Both the position numbers and the translations under genes were made by a program. Positions 44,917-54,288 of a DNA stretch of 64,000 nucleotides are shown here, in pieces. The notes under the pieces were generated by a model. The model made no database searches. It was not told the DNA's origin and saw only the letters and a program-made list of their open reading frames with translations. How positions within the stretch are numbered: position 1 is the stretch's first letter; the number at the start of each line of letters is the position of its first letter. This DNA comes from Pseudomonas sp. B6002 (lineage in GTDB: Bacteria; Pseudomonadota; Gammaproteobacteria; Pseudomonadales; Pseudomonadaceae), in assembly GCF_013385985.1 (NCBI RefSeq), contig NZ_JACAOY010000010.1:233071-297070 (forward strand), in the 5' to 3' direction.

Positions 44917-46758
44917 ATGCCTGATTACCGCTCGAAAACATCCACCCACGGCCGCAACATGGCCGGCGCGCGCGCACTGTGGCGTGCCACGGGGATGAAA
45001 GATGACGACTTCAAAAAGCCGATCATCGCGATTGCCAACTCGTTCACCCAGTTCGTACCGGGCCACGTCCACCTCAAGGACCTGGGCCAACTGGTCGCCC
45101 GCGAGATCGAACGCGCTGGCGGCGTCGCCAAGGAATTCAACACCATCGCCGTGGATGACGGCATCGCCATGGGCCATGACGGCATGCTGTATTCCCTGCC
45201 GAGCCGCGAGATCATCGCCGACTCCGTGGAATACATGGTCAACGCCCACTGCGCCGACGCCATCGTGTGCATCTCCAACTGCGACAAGATCACCCCCGGC
45301 ATGCTGATGGCCGCCCTGCGCCTGAACATCCCGGTGATCTTCGTCTCCGGCGGCCCGATGGAAGCCGGCAAGACCAAGCTCGCCTCCCACGGCCTGGACC
45401 TGGTCGACGCCATGGTCATCGCCGCCGATTCCAGCGCTTCTGACGAGAAGGTCGCGGAATACGAGCGCAGCGCCTGCCCGACCTGCGGTTCGTGCTCCGG
45501 CATGTTCACCGCCAACTCGATGAACTGCCTGACCGAGGCCCTGGGCCTGGCCTTGCCGGGCAACGGCTCCACCCTGGCCACCCACAGCGACCGCGAGCAG
45601 CTGTTCCTGCAGGCCGGCCGCACCATCGTCGAGCTGTGCAAACGCTACTACGGCGAGAACGATGAGTCGGTGTTGCCGCGCAACATCGCCAACTTCAAGG
45701 CGTTCGAAAACGCCATGACCCTGGACATCGCCATGGGCGGTTCCACCAACACGATCCTGCACCTGCTGGCCGCGGCCCAGGAAGCCGAGATCGATTTCGA
45801 CTTGCGCGACATCGACCGCCTGTCCCGCCACGTGCCGCAACTGTGCAAAGTCGCGCCGAACATCCAGAAGTACCACATGGAAGACGTGCACCGCGCCGGC
45901 GGGATCTTCTCGATCCTCGGTTCGCTGGCCCGCGGCGGCCTGCTGCACACCGACCTGCCGACCGTGCACAGCAAGTCCCTCGCCGAAGGCATCGCCAAGT
46001 GGGACATCACCCAGACTGACGACGAAGCCGTGCACACCTTCTTCAAGGCAGGCCCGGCCGGCATCCCGACGCAAACCGCGTTCAGCCAGTCGACCCGTTG
46101 GGAGACCCTGGACGACGACCGTGAAAACGGCTGCATCCGCAGTGTCGAGCACGCCTACTCCAAAGAAGGTGGCCTGGCCGTGCTGTACGGCAACATCGCC
46201 CTGGACGGCTGCGTGGTGAAAACCGCCGGCGTGGATGAGTCCATCCATGTGTTCGAAGGCAACGCCAAGATCTTCGAAAGCCAGGACAGCGCCGTGCGCG
46301 GCATCCTCGCCGACGAAGTGAAAGAGGGCGACATTGTGATCATCCGCTACGAAGGCCCGAAAGGCGGCCCGGGTATGCAGGAGATGCTGTACCCGACGTC
46401 CTACCTGAAATCCAAGGGCCTGGGCAAAGCCTGTGCCTTGCTCACCGACGGCCGTTTCTCCGGCGGCACCTCGGGCCTGTCTATCGGCCACGCTTCGCCA
46501 GAAGCCGCAGCCGGTGGCGCGATTGGCCTGGTGCAGGACGGCGACAAGGTACTGATCGACATTCCAAACCGCTCGATCAACCTGTTGATCAGCGATGAAG
46601 CACTGGCCGCGCGCCGGGTCGAGCAGGACAAGAAAGGCTGGAAGCCGGTGGAGAAGCGTCCGCGCAAAGTCACCACCGCGTTGAAGGCTTACGCCCTGCT
46701 GGCCACCAGTGCCGACAAGGGTGCTGTGCGTAACAAGGCGATGCTCGACGGCCTGTAA
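44917..46758 (+). CDS. ilvD: Dihydroxy-acid dehydratase
   Basis: A 613-residue iron-sulfur enzyme that dehydrates dihydroxy acids in valine, leucine and isoleucine synthesis. Cluster-ligating cysteines are in [12 protein letters not shown] and [18 protein letters not shown]; further family motifs are [38 protein letters not shown] and [17 protein letters not shown]. Length matches E. coli IlvD (616). A good terminator begins 12 bases after the stop. Confidence 0.97.
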   Translation: MPDYRSKTSTHGRNMAGARALWRATGMKDDDFKKPIIAIANSFTQFVPGHVHLKDLGQLVAREIERAGGVAKEFNTIAVDDGIAMGHDGMLYSLPSREIIADSVEYMVNAHCADAIVCISNCDKITPGMLMAALRLNIPVIFVSGGPMEAGKTKLASHGLDLVDAMVIAADSSASDEKVAEYERSACPTCGSCSGMFTANSMNCLTEALGLALPGNGSTLATHSDREQLFLQAGRTIVELCKRYYGENDESVLPRNIANFKAFENAMTLDIAMGGSTNTILHLLAAAQEAEIDFDLRDIDRLSRHVPQLCKVAPNIQKYHMEDVHRAGGIFSILGSLARGGLLHTDLPTVHSKSLAEGIAKWDITQTDDEAVHTFFKAGPAGIPTQTAFSQSTRWETLDDDRENGCIRSVEHAYSKEGGLAVLYGNIALDGCVVKTAGVDESIHVFEGNAKIFESQDSAVRGILADEVKEGDIVIIRYEGPKGGPGMQEMLYPTSYLKSKGLGKACALLTDGRFSGGTSGLSIGHASPEAAAGGAIGLVQDGDKVLIDIPNRSINLLISDEALAARRVEQDKKGWKPVEKRPRKVTTALKAYALLATSADKGAVRNKAMLDGL

Positions 46759-46769
46759 GCCTCGCCCAT

Positions 46770-46803
46770 AAAAAATGCCCCGCCAGGTGCGGGGCATTTT
46801 TTT
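46770..46803 (+). terminator. Intrinsic terminator of ilvD
   Basis: AAAAAATGCCCCGC and GCGGGGCATTTTTT form a 14-bp stem with a CAGGT loop and a T-tract. It could also act on the opposite strand for the receptor gene. Confidence 0.9.
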
Positions 46804-46839
46804 GCCTGAAGAAAATCCCCGAGACGGGTGGAGATCAAA

Positions 46840-46927
46840 TGTGGGAGCTGGCTTGCCTGCGATGGCGGCCAGTCAGGTTCATAGAGGCAGCTGACACACC
46901 GCCATCGCAGGCAAGCCAGCTCCCACA
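46840..46927. repeat. REP pair (convergent), GTGGGAGCTGG type
   Basis: Inverted TGTGGGAGCTGGCTTGCC arms between the ilvD terminator and the 3' end of the receptor gene. Confidence 0.9.
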
Positions 46928-46931
46928 GCGT

Positions 46932-49391
46932 TTAGAACTGCGGTTTGTAGGTCACGCTGAACATCATGTTGCGCGGGTCGCCGAAGTAGTTGTTGCCCAC
47001 AAGCTGGCTGTAGGACGGGATGTAGTAGTGCTTGTCGAGCAGGTTGTTGAAGTTCACCGCGAGGGTCACTTCATCGCTGGCTTCATACGCGACGCGTGAA
47101 TTGAAGATAGCGAAGCCGGCCTGGCCGAATTTGCGGTCGAAGCTGGTGGTCGCCGTCTGTGCGTTAACCCCGGCACCCAGGCTGACGCGGCTGAAATCCC
47201 CCGGCAGCGTGTAATCGCCCCAGATCCGCAGCATGTGCTTGGGCACGGCCGTACTGAAGACTTTGCCTTTGAGTTCGGTGTCTTTCAAAAATACCGTGGT
47301 GTTGTAGGTGTAGCTGCTGCTGACCTGCAAGCCCGGCGCCAATTGACCGGTGACTTCTGCCTCCAGCCCCTGGCTGCGCACCTTGCCCGAGGCGGTGGAG
47401 CAGTACCAGCCACTGCAGGCATTCGGACCGTCAATATCGGTACTGAAGTCGGTGACGGCGCGGTTTTCGTGGATATAGCGGAACAGGGCGAGAGACGTGT
47501 TAAGCCGCCCATCCATCAACTCACCCTTGATACCCACCTCGTAGTTGCGCCCTTCGATCGGCGGCAGGCCGTTTTTTTGCTGGGTCAACTGGGTTTGCGG
47601 GATAAACACTTCGGCGTAGCTGCCATACACCGACCACTGGTCATCCAAGGCATACACCACGCCGGCGAACGGCGTGACCTTGCCATTGCTCTTGACCGAG
47701 TTTTTCTCACCACCTTCCTCATACTGGCGGGCGTAGTAGTTGTCTTGGTCGAACGCGAAGTCGTACCAACTGGTACGGGCGCCGAGGATCAACGTTAGGG
47801 GCTCGGTCAGGTTGACCCGCCACGTGCCATAAATGCCTTTCTGGGTGATGTCGTAGGTGCTCAGGGCCAGGTTGGCGCTGTCAGCAATGCTGTTGTAGGA
47901 CGGCTGTGGGCGGTGATGGTCAATTGCACCGATATCCGCTCCCGGCGTGAAGGCGCGGGCATAACCATCATCGGTGTTGTACTTGGAGTAGTTGGCGCCC
48001 AACACCACACTTTGCTTGAATGACAGCGCCTCGAACTCACCGCTGACAAAGGCATCCAGGCCCCGGTTCTTGCCGGAGAAGTCCGTGGAATAGTCGGCGT
48101 AGTTACCGCTTTTGGTGCTGCCCGGCGGTACCGCTCCGACGATGAATTGATAGGTCGCCTCATTGGACTCATTCATCGCAATCGCCGAAGCCTTGAACTT
48201 CCACTGGTCGTTGAAGCGATGCTCAAGGTCCAGGTACACCGCCGTCTGATCATTGAACGAACGGTTCCAGGTTGCCCCGGTGTAGGTCGAGCGCGACACA
48301 TCCAGCGGGCTGCCATCGGTGTGGCGCGGCAATGCGATCAGGTAAGGGCGCCCGTGGCTTTTCTTGTTGCTGAAACCGACGCCCAGGGTCGTGTCATCGT
48401 CCAGATCGAAGTCCAGCGCGCCATAGACGGTCTGCTCCCAGTTCCACACGTAGTCGGTGAAGGAGTGGCCCTTCTCATAGTTGACCACGGCGCGACCACG
48501 GACCGTCCCCGCCTCGTTCAAGGGGCCACCGACATCGGCCTGGGAGGCATACCGGTCCCAACTGCCGGCCTTGGCACTCAGGGTGACGGTGGGTGTCGCT
48601 TGCGGGCGCTTGCGCACCAGGTTCACCGCGCCGCCCGGGCTGTTGGCACCTTGCAGCAGGCCGGCAGCACCGCGCATGACTTCCATGCGGTCGTAGATCA
48701 CCATGTTTTCGGTGATGTAGCTGCCCAACGCGTACACGTTACGCGGCACGGGTACGCCGTCGTATTGCAGCGATTCAATCTCGAAGCCACGCGCAAACAT
48801 GAACATCCCCGGCCCCGGGGATTTGACCGACGCCATGCCCGGCACCGCTTCGATCGCCTGGGTCAGGGTGGTGATGTTCTGGTCATCCATGGCCTTGCGC
48901 GTCAGCACGCTGACCGATTGCGGGATGTCCTTGAGTTTTTGCGTGCTCTTGCCCAGGGTCACCGCGCCCGTGGTGTAGGAGCCGCTGCCTTCGGTGGTCG
49001 TGCCCAGATGCTCGGCGCTGACCATCGTGGCCCCCACTTCCAGCGCGGAACCCGAGGCCACGCGTTTTTCCAGAGTGACCGTATCGGCATTGATGAACGC
49101 CGCACTCAACCCCGTGCCACCCAGCAGCAAGCCCAGCGCCTCACGCTGGCCCAGGTTGCCACGCGCCCCCGGCGACACCACACCTTGCGTCAATTCCCCG
49201 GAAACCAGCACCTGCACCCGCGTCACCGCCGAAAACGCCGCCAGCGCGCCGTCCAGGCTTTGCCCCGGAATATCAAAACGATAGGTCTGGGCCTGGGTGG
49301 TCTCGGCGGCCTGCAAGGCCAGCGGCGCAGTGCCGCAGGCCATGGAAATAGCCAATGCCAGCAAAGGCCGTGCGACGTATCGGTGTGCCAT
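46932..49391 (-). CDS. TonB-dependent siderophore receptor with signalling domain
   Basis: An 819-residue outer-membrane receptor. A signal peptide (MAHRYVARPLLALAISMACG to about residue 35) is followed by a secretin/TonB N-terminal (STN) signalling domain (YRFDIPGQSLDGALAAFSAV, about residues 36-110), a plug with GASVLTRKAMDDQNITTLTQ-like start and QAIEAVPGM, and a 22-strand barrel ending in SVTYKPQF with the usual C-terminal phenylalanine. The STN domain means it also signals to the FecR gene product. The start at 49391 fits the signal peptide. The ligand is unknown; siderophore receptors of this form take up ferric chelates. Confidence 0.92.
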   Translation of the reverse strand: MAHRYVARPLLALAISMACGTAPLALQAAETTQAQTYRFDIPGQSLDGALAAFSAVTRVQVLVSGELTQGVVSPGARGNLGQREALGLLLGGTGLSAAFINADTVTLEKRVASGSALEVGATMVSAEHLGTTTEGSGSYTTGAVTLGKSTQKLKDIPQSVSVLTRKAMDDQNITTLTQAIEAVPGMASVKSPGPGMFMFARGFEIESLQYDGVPVPRNVYALGSYITENMVIYDRMEVMRGAAGLLQGANSPGGAVNLVRKRPQATPTVTLSAKAGSWDRYASQADVGGPLNEAGTVRGRAVVNYEKGHSFTDYVWNWEQTVYGALDFDLDDDTTLGVGFSNKKSHGRPYLIALPRHTDGSPLDVSRSTYTGATWNRSFNDQTAVYLDLEHRFNDQWKFKASAIAMNESNEATYQFIVGAVPPGSTKSGNYADYSTDFSGKNRGLDAFVSGEFEALSFKQSVVLGANYSKYNTDDGYARAFTPGADIGAIDHHRPQPSYNSIADSANLALSTYDITQKGIYGTWRVNLTEPLTLILGARTSWYDFAFDQDNYYARQYEEGGEKNSVKSNGKVTPFAGVVYALDDQWSVYGSYAEVFIPQTQLTQQKNGLPPIEGRNYEVGIKGELMDGRLNTSLALFRYIHENRAVTDFSTDIDGPNACSGWYCSTASGKVRSQGLEAEVTGQLAPGLQVSSSYTYNTTVFLKDTELKGKVFSTAVPKHMLRIWGDYTLPGDFSRVSLGAGVNAQTATTSFDRKFGQAGFAIFNSRVAYEASDEVTLAVNFNNLLDKHYYIPSYSQLVGNNYFGDPRNMMFSVTYKPQF

Positions 49392-49522
49392 GGATGATGC
49401 TCCCCGGTGCAAAAAGTCAGTGATCGGCGCTGCACTACTTGAGAGTGCTTACTATTTGCGCCTCAGTGATCAAGGACGATGCCTTGCGGAGAAACCCTGA
49501 AAGTTTTTGAAAAAAATGATGA

Positions 49523-50470
49523 CTAGGACGCTTTGCCTTCACGCAGCACCAGCAAATAGGGGGTGTAGTGCTCGGCGTGCAGGTTGAGGGTGTATTCCAG
49601 CGCCTTGATCACCGCCTCGGGCTTGTCGATCTCAAACACCCCGGACACCACGCGGTTACGCAGCGCATCGCCCAGCACCAGGGTCTTGCCCGGCCAATAA
49701 CGGTTCAGCTCGCTGACCACTTCCGACAGCGGCTGCTGGCGGAACACCAGTTGCCGTTGGCGCCAGGCAAAGCCGCTGGCCGGGTCGAAGCCATGGACAT
49801 CCGTAAGCCGCTGACCTTGATATTCCACAGCCCGGCCGGGCTCCAAGTAGACCGGATCCCCACTGCCCGCACTGACCTGCACCTTGCCCTGGGCCACTTG
49901 CACCCGCGTCTGCGCCTCACGCCGGGCCACGCTGAACTGGGTACCCACCACCTTCACCCAGCCATCGCCCGACTGCACCACGAACGGCCGGGTCGGGTCT
50001 TTGGTCACGCTGAAAAATCCTTCACCGCGCAGCAAACGAATCTGACGCTCGCCGGCACTCATGCGCACTTGAATCGCGCTGTCGGTGTTGAGTTGCAACT
50101 GGGAGCCGTCCGCCAACTCGACGGTGCGCGATTCGCCAGTGCCGGTAGCGTAATCGGCCCGCAGGCGGTCGAGCCAAGGGGTGTTTTGAACGGTCAGCCC
50201 AACCGCCAGCAATACCGCGGCAGCATAGGCCCAGCGCCGCGCGGGCTTGCGCCAAGCGGCCTGTTCGGCACGGCGGATCACCCGCGCCGGCTCGCGCAAG
50301 CCGCCCAGCATCGCCTGCACTTCCTGCCAGGCATCGTCCTGGGCCTGGCCCTGTCCGAGCCAGGCGGCGAAGGCTTCCATTTCGGCCGAGGTCACGTCGT
50401 CGGCCTGCAGGCGGAAGTACCAACCGGTGGCTTCTTCGAACAGCCCATCGGCAGTGTGTGCAGCGGTCAT
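49523..50470 (-). CDS. FecR-family anti-sigma/sigma regulator
   Basis: A 315-residue inner-membrane signalling protein. The N-terminal cytoplasmic part (EEATGWYFRLQADDVTSAEM to AWQEVQAMLGGL) is the DUF4880 sigma-binding domain, one membrane helix follows (about residues 95-112, WAYAAAVLLAVGLTVQ), and the periplasmic FecR domain has GESRTVELADGSQLQLNTDS and VVGTQFSVARREAQTRVQV. The C-terminal STN-like segment (GDALRNRVVSGVFEIDKPEA) contacts the receptor. The start at 50470 overlaps the sigma gene by four bases. Confidence 0.9.
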   Translation of the reverse strand: MTAAHTADGLFEEATGWYFRLQADDVTSAEMEAFAAWLGQGQAQDDAWQEVQAMLGGLREPARVIRRAEQAAWRKPARRWAYAAAVLLAVGLTVQNTPWLDRLRADYATGTGESRTVELADGSQLQLNTDSAIQVRMSAGERQIRLLRGEGFFSVTKDPTRPFVVQSGDGWVKVVGTQFSVARREAQTRVQVAQGKVQVSAGSGDPVYLEPGRAVEYQGQRLTDVHGFDPASGFAWRQRQLVFRQQPLSEVVSELNRYWPGKTLVLGDALRNRVVSGVFEIDKPEAVIKALEYTLNLHAEHYTPYLLVLREGKAS

Positions 50471-51000
50471 GACCGACGTCCTTGTGTATCGCAGGCGAGC
50501 CGCGTCTTGATGTAGGCGCGGCATTCAATCAGGGCACGACGCAGTTGGTATTCCACGCTGCGCGGGGTGATCGACAGGCGTTCGCCAATCTCGCGGTAGG
50601 AAAGTTCGTCGACATGATAAAGCAGGAAGATCTGCCGAGTCGCTTCGGGCAACGCCAGGATCGCGTCCTGCATCAGTTGCTCCTGCTGGTAGGCGGCCAA
50701 TTGCTCATCGGCGCCCGGGTTGCTGCACGGCAGTTCTTCACTGGGTTCGCCGGCGTCCAGGCGCTCACGGCGGATGGCCTGGCGCTGGTGATCGCGCACC
50801 AGGTTGCTGGCGATGGTGAAGAGGAAGGCAGGGAGGTTGTCGATCTTCTCGCCGCAGTCCATGCGTGCCAGGCGCAGGAACGATTCCTGGGTCAGGTCGG
50901 CGGCCACCTGGGCGCTGCCGGTGCGGCGGGTGACGAAGGCTTCGAGGGCTTTCTTCTGCTCCGCGAACAGGCGCGCGATCTGCGAATTCCAGGAGGGCAC
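50467..51000 (-). CDS. ECF sigma factor, FecI type
   Basis: A 177-residue extracytoplasmic-function sigma factor. Region 2 is VTRRTGSAQVAADLTQESFL to FTIASNLVRDHQRQ, and region 4 has LPEATRQIFLLYHVDELSYR and EIGERLSITPRSVEYQL. Order sigma, FecR, receptor is that of iron-regulated cell-surface signalling systems. Start is a GTG at 51000, chosen because an AAGG site lies about eight bases upstream and no ATG fits. A Fur-like box is about 65 bases upstream. Confidence 0.9.
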   Translation of the reverse strand: MPSWNSQIARLFAEQKKALEAFVTRRTGSAQVAADLTQESFLRLARMDCGEKIDNLPAFLFTIASNLVRDHQRQAIRRERLDAGEPSEELPCSNPGADEQLAAYQQEQLMQDAILALPEATRQIFLLYHVDELSYREIGERLSITPRSVEYQLRRALIECRAYIKTRLACDTQGRRS

Positions 51001-51063
51001 AGCACTACCTTGAGAAGAACGAGAGGTTCAGGAAGTGCGCACGCTAGCAGAGGATGAGATTGG

Positions 51064-51082
51064 TTCGCAATTGATATCTATT
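51064..51082 (-). promoter_or_regulatory. Candidate Fur box upstream of the ECF sigma gene
   Basis: On the minus strand AATAGATATCAATTGCGAA matches 14 of 19 bases of the Fur-type pattern AATGATAATCATTTGCGAA that I used as a template. Position, about 65 bases before the sigma start, fits iron repression. Confidence 0.4.
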
Positions 51083-51113
51083 TTTGCCGTGAGGGTTGTG
51101 GTGTTCTTGGGGT

Positions 51114-51202
51114 CGCTATCGCAGGCAAGCCAGCTCCCACAGTTGACCGAGTTCTAAGATGAGAATGCGGTCCACATGTGGGAGCTGGCTTGCCTGCGAT
51201 GC
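51114..51202. repeat. REP pair (divergent) with conserved linker, start of the 141-bp array
   Basis: A reverse REP (51114-51142) and a forward REP (51176-51202) are joined by the TTGACCGAGTT linker. The forward half and linker continue into the tandem array. Confidence 0.85.
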
Positions 51203-51558
51203 AGACGACTCGGTCTTACTGAATTTCGTCCGGCTTGACGATCACCCAGTTCTTGTCCTCCGTCACCGGCAGCCCTCCCACAAGTGACCGAGTTCCAACA
51301 GGAGAATGCGGTCAACATGTGGGAGCTGGCTTGCCTGCGATACAGACGACTCGGTCTTACTGGATTTCGTCCGGCTTGACGATCACCCAGTTCTTGTCCG
51401 CAGTCACCGGCAGCCCTCCCACAAGTGACCGAGTTCCAACAGGAGAATGCGGTCAACATGTGGGAGCTGGCTTGCCTGCGATGCAGGCGACTCGGTGTTA
51501 CTGGATTTCGTCCGGCTTGACGATCACCCAGTTCTTGTCCGCTGTCACCGGCAGCCCT
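51144..51558. repeat. 141-bp tandem array: pchP 3' end plus REP and linker, about 3 copies
   Basis: Two full 141-base units (51144-51284, 51285-51425) are followed by a third that runs into the real pchP gene (51426-51558). Each unit holds the linker TGACCGAGTTCCAACAGGAG, a forward REP, the pchP stop codon and its last about 20 codons, ending GGCAGCCCT and then CCCACAAG, a REP remnant. Copies 2 and 3 are closest. With the ECF leader this fills the only gap over 300 bases in the window (51001-51497); I see no gene in it. Confidence 0.95.
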
Positions 51559-52559
51559 TCTTTGGCTTGGGCCGCGGCGTGCTTAGCCATCATGCCGTTG
51601 AGTTGGGTCATATATTTGTCTTTGCGGTTGACCCACAGGTGAATGCCGCCCTTGGCCACGTCCACATCGTGGAACAGCATGTAACCGTCACTGCTGGGCG
51701 TGTCGCCGCCCACGATCACTGGTTTTTTCCATTCGTCGATGTAGGTGAGGATCGCCGCGTGCTTGCCCGCCATCCAGGTGGCCGGGGTCCACAGGTATGG
51801 GGTGAGTTCGAGGCCGAGGTTGGCCTTCTCGTCATACTTGCCGGCCGCAATTTGCTTGCGTGCGGTGGTCAGCTCGCCGGTCTTGCGGTCCTTGAGCAGG
51901 GTGCTCACGCCGATAACGTTCTCGGGTTTGACGTTGTAGCCGTACTTGGGATCGGCCGCGACCATGCGCACCAGCTCTTCCGAGGCGGCGGTCATCACGT
52001 ACACCTCGATGCCGTTTTCCATCAGCTTGTTGTACAGCTCGGCCTGGCCGGTGAAGACTTTCGGCGGCTGCACTTCGGAGTTCTTCACCACGTCGCCTTC
52101 GTAATAGGTCACGGGTACCGGCTTGCCGGAAGCCATCAGCTCATCCACGTAGCCTTTGAGTTCCTTGAGGGTGAAGCCGGAGAAGATTTGCGCAACCCAC
52201 GGGTAGCAGACCATGTCGTCCACTTCGCACAGGCGGTAGTAGTAACTGAACAGGCTTTCCTTGTGGTCGGCGGTGTCCTTGAACGGGATCAGTTTCAGGG
52301 ACGGGTCCATGGTGTCGCGGGTGATCAGGCCCTTGTTTTCCAGGTAAGGCAGCAAAGACTCTTCGAGGTCGTAGCGGTAGCTGGTGTTGTCCATGTCGAA
52401 CACTGCGAAGTTACCTTTGTTGGCATTCGCAGCGATCATTTCGTTCAGTTGCTTGGCCGCCGGCGCTGGCCAATGCTTCAACTCGGTGGCGGCAAAGGCC
52501 TGGCTGGCGAGGCCAAGGCAGAAGGCGGCAGAGACCAGTAGTTTCGGCGCAAGCTTCAT
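51498..52559 (-). CDS. pchP: Phosphorylcholine phosphatase
   Basis: A 353-residue periplasmic HAD-superfamily phosphatase that releases choline from phosphorylcholine, downstream of host-lipid breakdown by phospholipase C. A signal peptide (MKLAPKLLVSAAFCLGLASQ, cut near AFA) precedes HAD motif I, FAVFDMDNTSYRYDLEESLL (D55 and D57 of the precursor); motif II-like VYVMTAASEELVRMV and the late acidic motif VIVGGDTPSSDGYMLF are present. The name rests on strong resemblance to P. aeruginosa PchP as I recall it. Its last 20 codons are duplicated in the downstream array. Confidence 0.88.
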   Translation of the reverse strand: MKLAPKLLVSAAFCLGLASQAFAATELKHWPAPAAKQLNEMIAANANKGNFAVFDMDNTSYRYDLEESLLPYLENKGLITRDTMDPSLKLIPFKDTADHKESLFSYYYRLCEVDDMVCYPWVAQIFSGFTLKELKGYVDELMASGKPVPVTYYEGDVVKNSEVQPPKVFTGQAELYNKLMENGIEVYVMTAASEELVRMVAADPKYGYNVKPENVIGVSTLLKDRKTGELTTARKQIAAGKYDEKANLGLELTPYLWTPATWMAGKHAAILTYIDEWKKPVIVGGDTPSSDGYMLFHDVDVAKGGIHLWVNRKDKYMTQLNGMMAKHAAAQAKEGLPVTADKNWVIVKPDEIQ

Positions 52560-52800
52560 AAGCGTTTTCTCCCTGAGTGAAAGACATCGACGCTAACAAA
52601 TCCGTATGACAGTTATCGTCCGAGCACGACCGCTTGCATCGTGATTGCGCCAACGGCATGTGCCTGAGCGTCAAACGCTTATTCCAAAAACGACAGTCAC
52701 CATTCCATATCGGTATTAAATCAATATATTTCAAGCTGTTAGGCTTTCCGGTTCGCAATCGCAGGCTCACGCGATTGGCTGCCTTCTCAACGGAGCTTCA

Positions 52801-54192
52801 ATGAATCTGCCCCTGATTCTCAACTTACTGGTGTTCGTGGCCCTGCTGCTGGGCCTGGCACAAACCCGTCGCACAAACTGGAGCCTCGCCAAGAAGGTGT
52901 TGTTTGCCCTCGCCCTCGGCGTGGTGTTCGGCACGGTCCTGCACACGATCTACGGTGACGGCAACCCGGTGCTCAAGGCCTCCATCGGCTGGTTCGACCT
53001 GGTCGGCAACGGCTACGTGCAACTGCTGCAAATGATCGTGATTCCACTGGTGTTCGCCTCGATCCTCAGCGCCGTGGCGCGCCTGCACAACGCCTCGTCC
53101 CTGGGCAAGATCAGCTTCCTGACCATCGGCACGCTGCTGTTCACCACCGCGATTGCAGCGTTGATCGGCATTGGCCTGACCAACCTGTTCGGCCTCACCG
53201 CCGAAGGCCTGGTGGCCGGCACCCAGGAAATGGCGCGCCTGCAAGTGATCCAGAGCGATTACGCGGGCAAGGTCGCCGACCTGAATATCCCGCAACTGCT
53301 GCTGTCGTTCGTACCGGCCAACCCGTTCGCCGACCTGGCGCGGGCCAAGCCTACGTCGATCATCAGCGTGGTGATTTTCGCCGCGTTCCTGGGGGTTGCC
53401 GCGCTGCAGCTGCTCAAGGATGACGTGGAAAAAGGCCAGAAAGTGCTCAACGCCATCGACACCCTGCAAGCCTGGGTGATGCGCCTGGTGCGCCTGGTGA
53501 TGAAGCTCACGCCCTACGGCGTACTGGCGCTGATGACCAAAGTGGTTGCCGGTTCCAACCTGCAAGACATCATCAAGCTCGGCAGTTTCGTGGTGGTGTC
53601 GTACCTGGCCCTGGGCCTGATGTTCGTGGTGCACGGCCTGTTGCTGTCCCTGGCCGGGATCAACCCGCTGCGCTTCTTCCGCAAGGTGTGGCCGGTGCTG
53701 ACCTTTGCCTTTACCAGCCGTTCCAGCGCGGCCGCGATTCCGCTGAGCATCGAAGCGCAAACCCGCCGCCTGGGTATCCCGCAGTCTATCGCCGGGTTCG
53801 CCGCCTCGTTCGGCGCGACCATCGGCCAGAACGGTTGTGCCGGTCTCTACCCTGCGATGTTGGCGGTGATGGTCGCGCCAACCGTGGGTATCAACCCGCT
53901 GGACCCGCTATGGATCGCGACATTGGTGGCAATTGTGACCTTGAGTTCGGCAGGCGTTGCCGGCGTGGGCGGCGGTGCAACCTTTGCTGCGCTGATCGTG
54001 CTGCCGGCCATGGGCTTGCCGGTGTCACTGGTGGCGCTGCTGATTTCCGTGGAGCCGCTGATCGACATGGGCCGTACGGCGTTGAACGTGAATGGTTCGA
54101 TGACGGCCGGCGCGATTACCAGCCAGGTGATGGGGCAGACAGACAAAGCGCTGTTGAATGCCGATGAGCATGCCGAGTTAGCGCAAGGCTGA
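52801..54192 (+). CDS. L-cystine-type sodium/dicarboxylate symporter family transporter (TcyP/YdjN-like)
   Basis: A 463-residue inner-membrane transporter of the DAACS family with eight to ten helices and the two re-entrant hairpins. Diagnostic parts are [39 protein letters not shown] (serine-rich hairpin), [20 protein letters not shown] and [18 protein letters not shown]. The NGCAG in place of NMDG and overall form fit cystine carriers YdjN/TcyP better than glutamate or C4-dicarboxylate carriers. It is divergent from pchP; the 241-base gap is A+T-rich near 52700-52740 but I see no definite site. Confidence 0.85.
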   Translation: MNLPLILNLLVFVALLLGLAQTRRTNWSLAKKVLFALALGVVFGTVLHTIYGDGNPVLKASIGWFDLVGNGYVQLLQMIVIPLVFASILSAVARLHNASSLGKISFLTIGTLLFTTAIAALIGIGLTNLFGLTAEGLVAGTQEMARLQVIQSDYAGKVADLNIPQLLLSFVPANPFADLARAKPTSIISVVIFAAFLGVAALQLLKDDVEKGQKVLNAIDTLQAWVMRLVRLVMKLTPYGVLALMTKVVAGSNLQDIIKLGSFVVVSYLALGLMFVVHGLLLSLAGINPLRFFRKVWPVLTFAFTSRSSAAAIPLSIEAQTRRLGIPQSIAGFAASFGATIGQNGCAGLYPAMLAVMVAPTVGINPLDPLWIATLVAIVTLSSAGVAGVGGGATFAALIVLPAMGLPVSLVALLISVEPLIDMGRTALNVNGSMTAGAITSQVMGQTDKALLNADEHAELAQG

Positions 54193-54195
54193 TAG

Positions 54196-54285
54196 ACCGC
54201 TATCGCGGGCAAGCCCGCTCCCACATTTGACCGAGTTTTCCTGAAGAAACCGGATCAAACTGTGGGAGCTGGCTTGCCTGCGATG
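54196..54285. repeat. REP pair (divergent) with conserved linker
   Basis: Reverse GCGGGCAAGCCCGCTCCCA and forward TGTGGGAGCTGGCTTGCC, of two subtypes, are joined by TTTGACCGAGTTTTCCTGAA. The same linker start occurs at 40089 and 51143. Confidence 0.87.
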
Positions 54286-54288
54286 CTT

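Noticed and set aside
44896-46797. 633-residue frame antisense to ilvD
   Set aside because: It covers ilvD exactly in a reverse frame and is His/Gly/Val/Gln-rich, as usual for shadows of GC-rich genes.
51144-51558. CRISPR-like array
   Set aside because: Whole 141-base units are near identical, with no unique spacers between short repeats, and they contain gene-tail and REP sequence. It is a tandem duplication.
51235-51642. 135-residue frame on the plus strand with repeated words
   Set aside because: It lies antisense to pchP and the array; its repeats come from the 141-base period, and it has no separate ribosome site or family match.
46932-52559. A horizontally gained island with ends
   Set aside because: The content is accessory, but no tRNA, integrase, direct repeats or insertion sequence marks its borders, and base use is like the rest.
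52560-52800. CysB-type site ahead of the cystine-type transporter
   Set aside because: The A+T-rich stretch near 52705-52735 is suggestive, but I could not fit a firm consensus.
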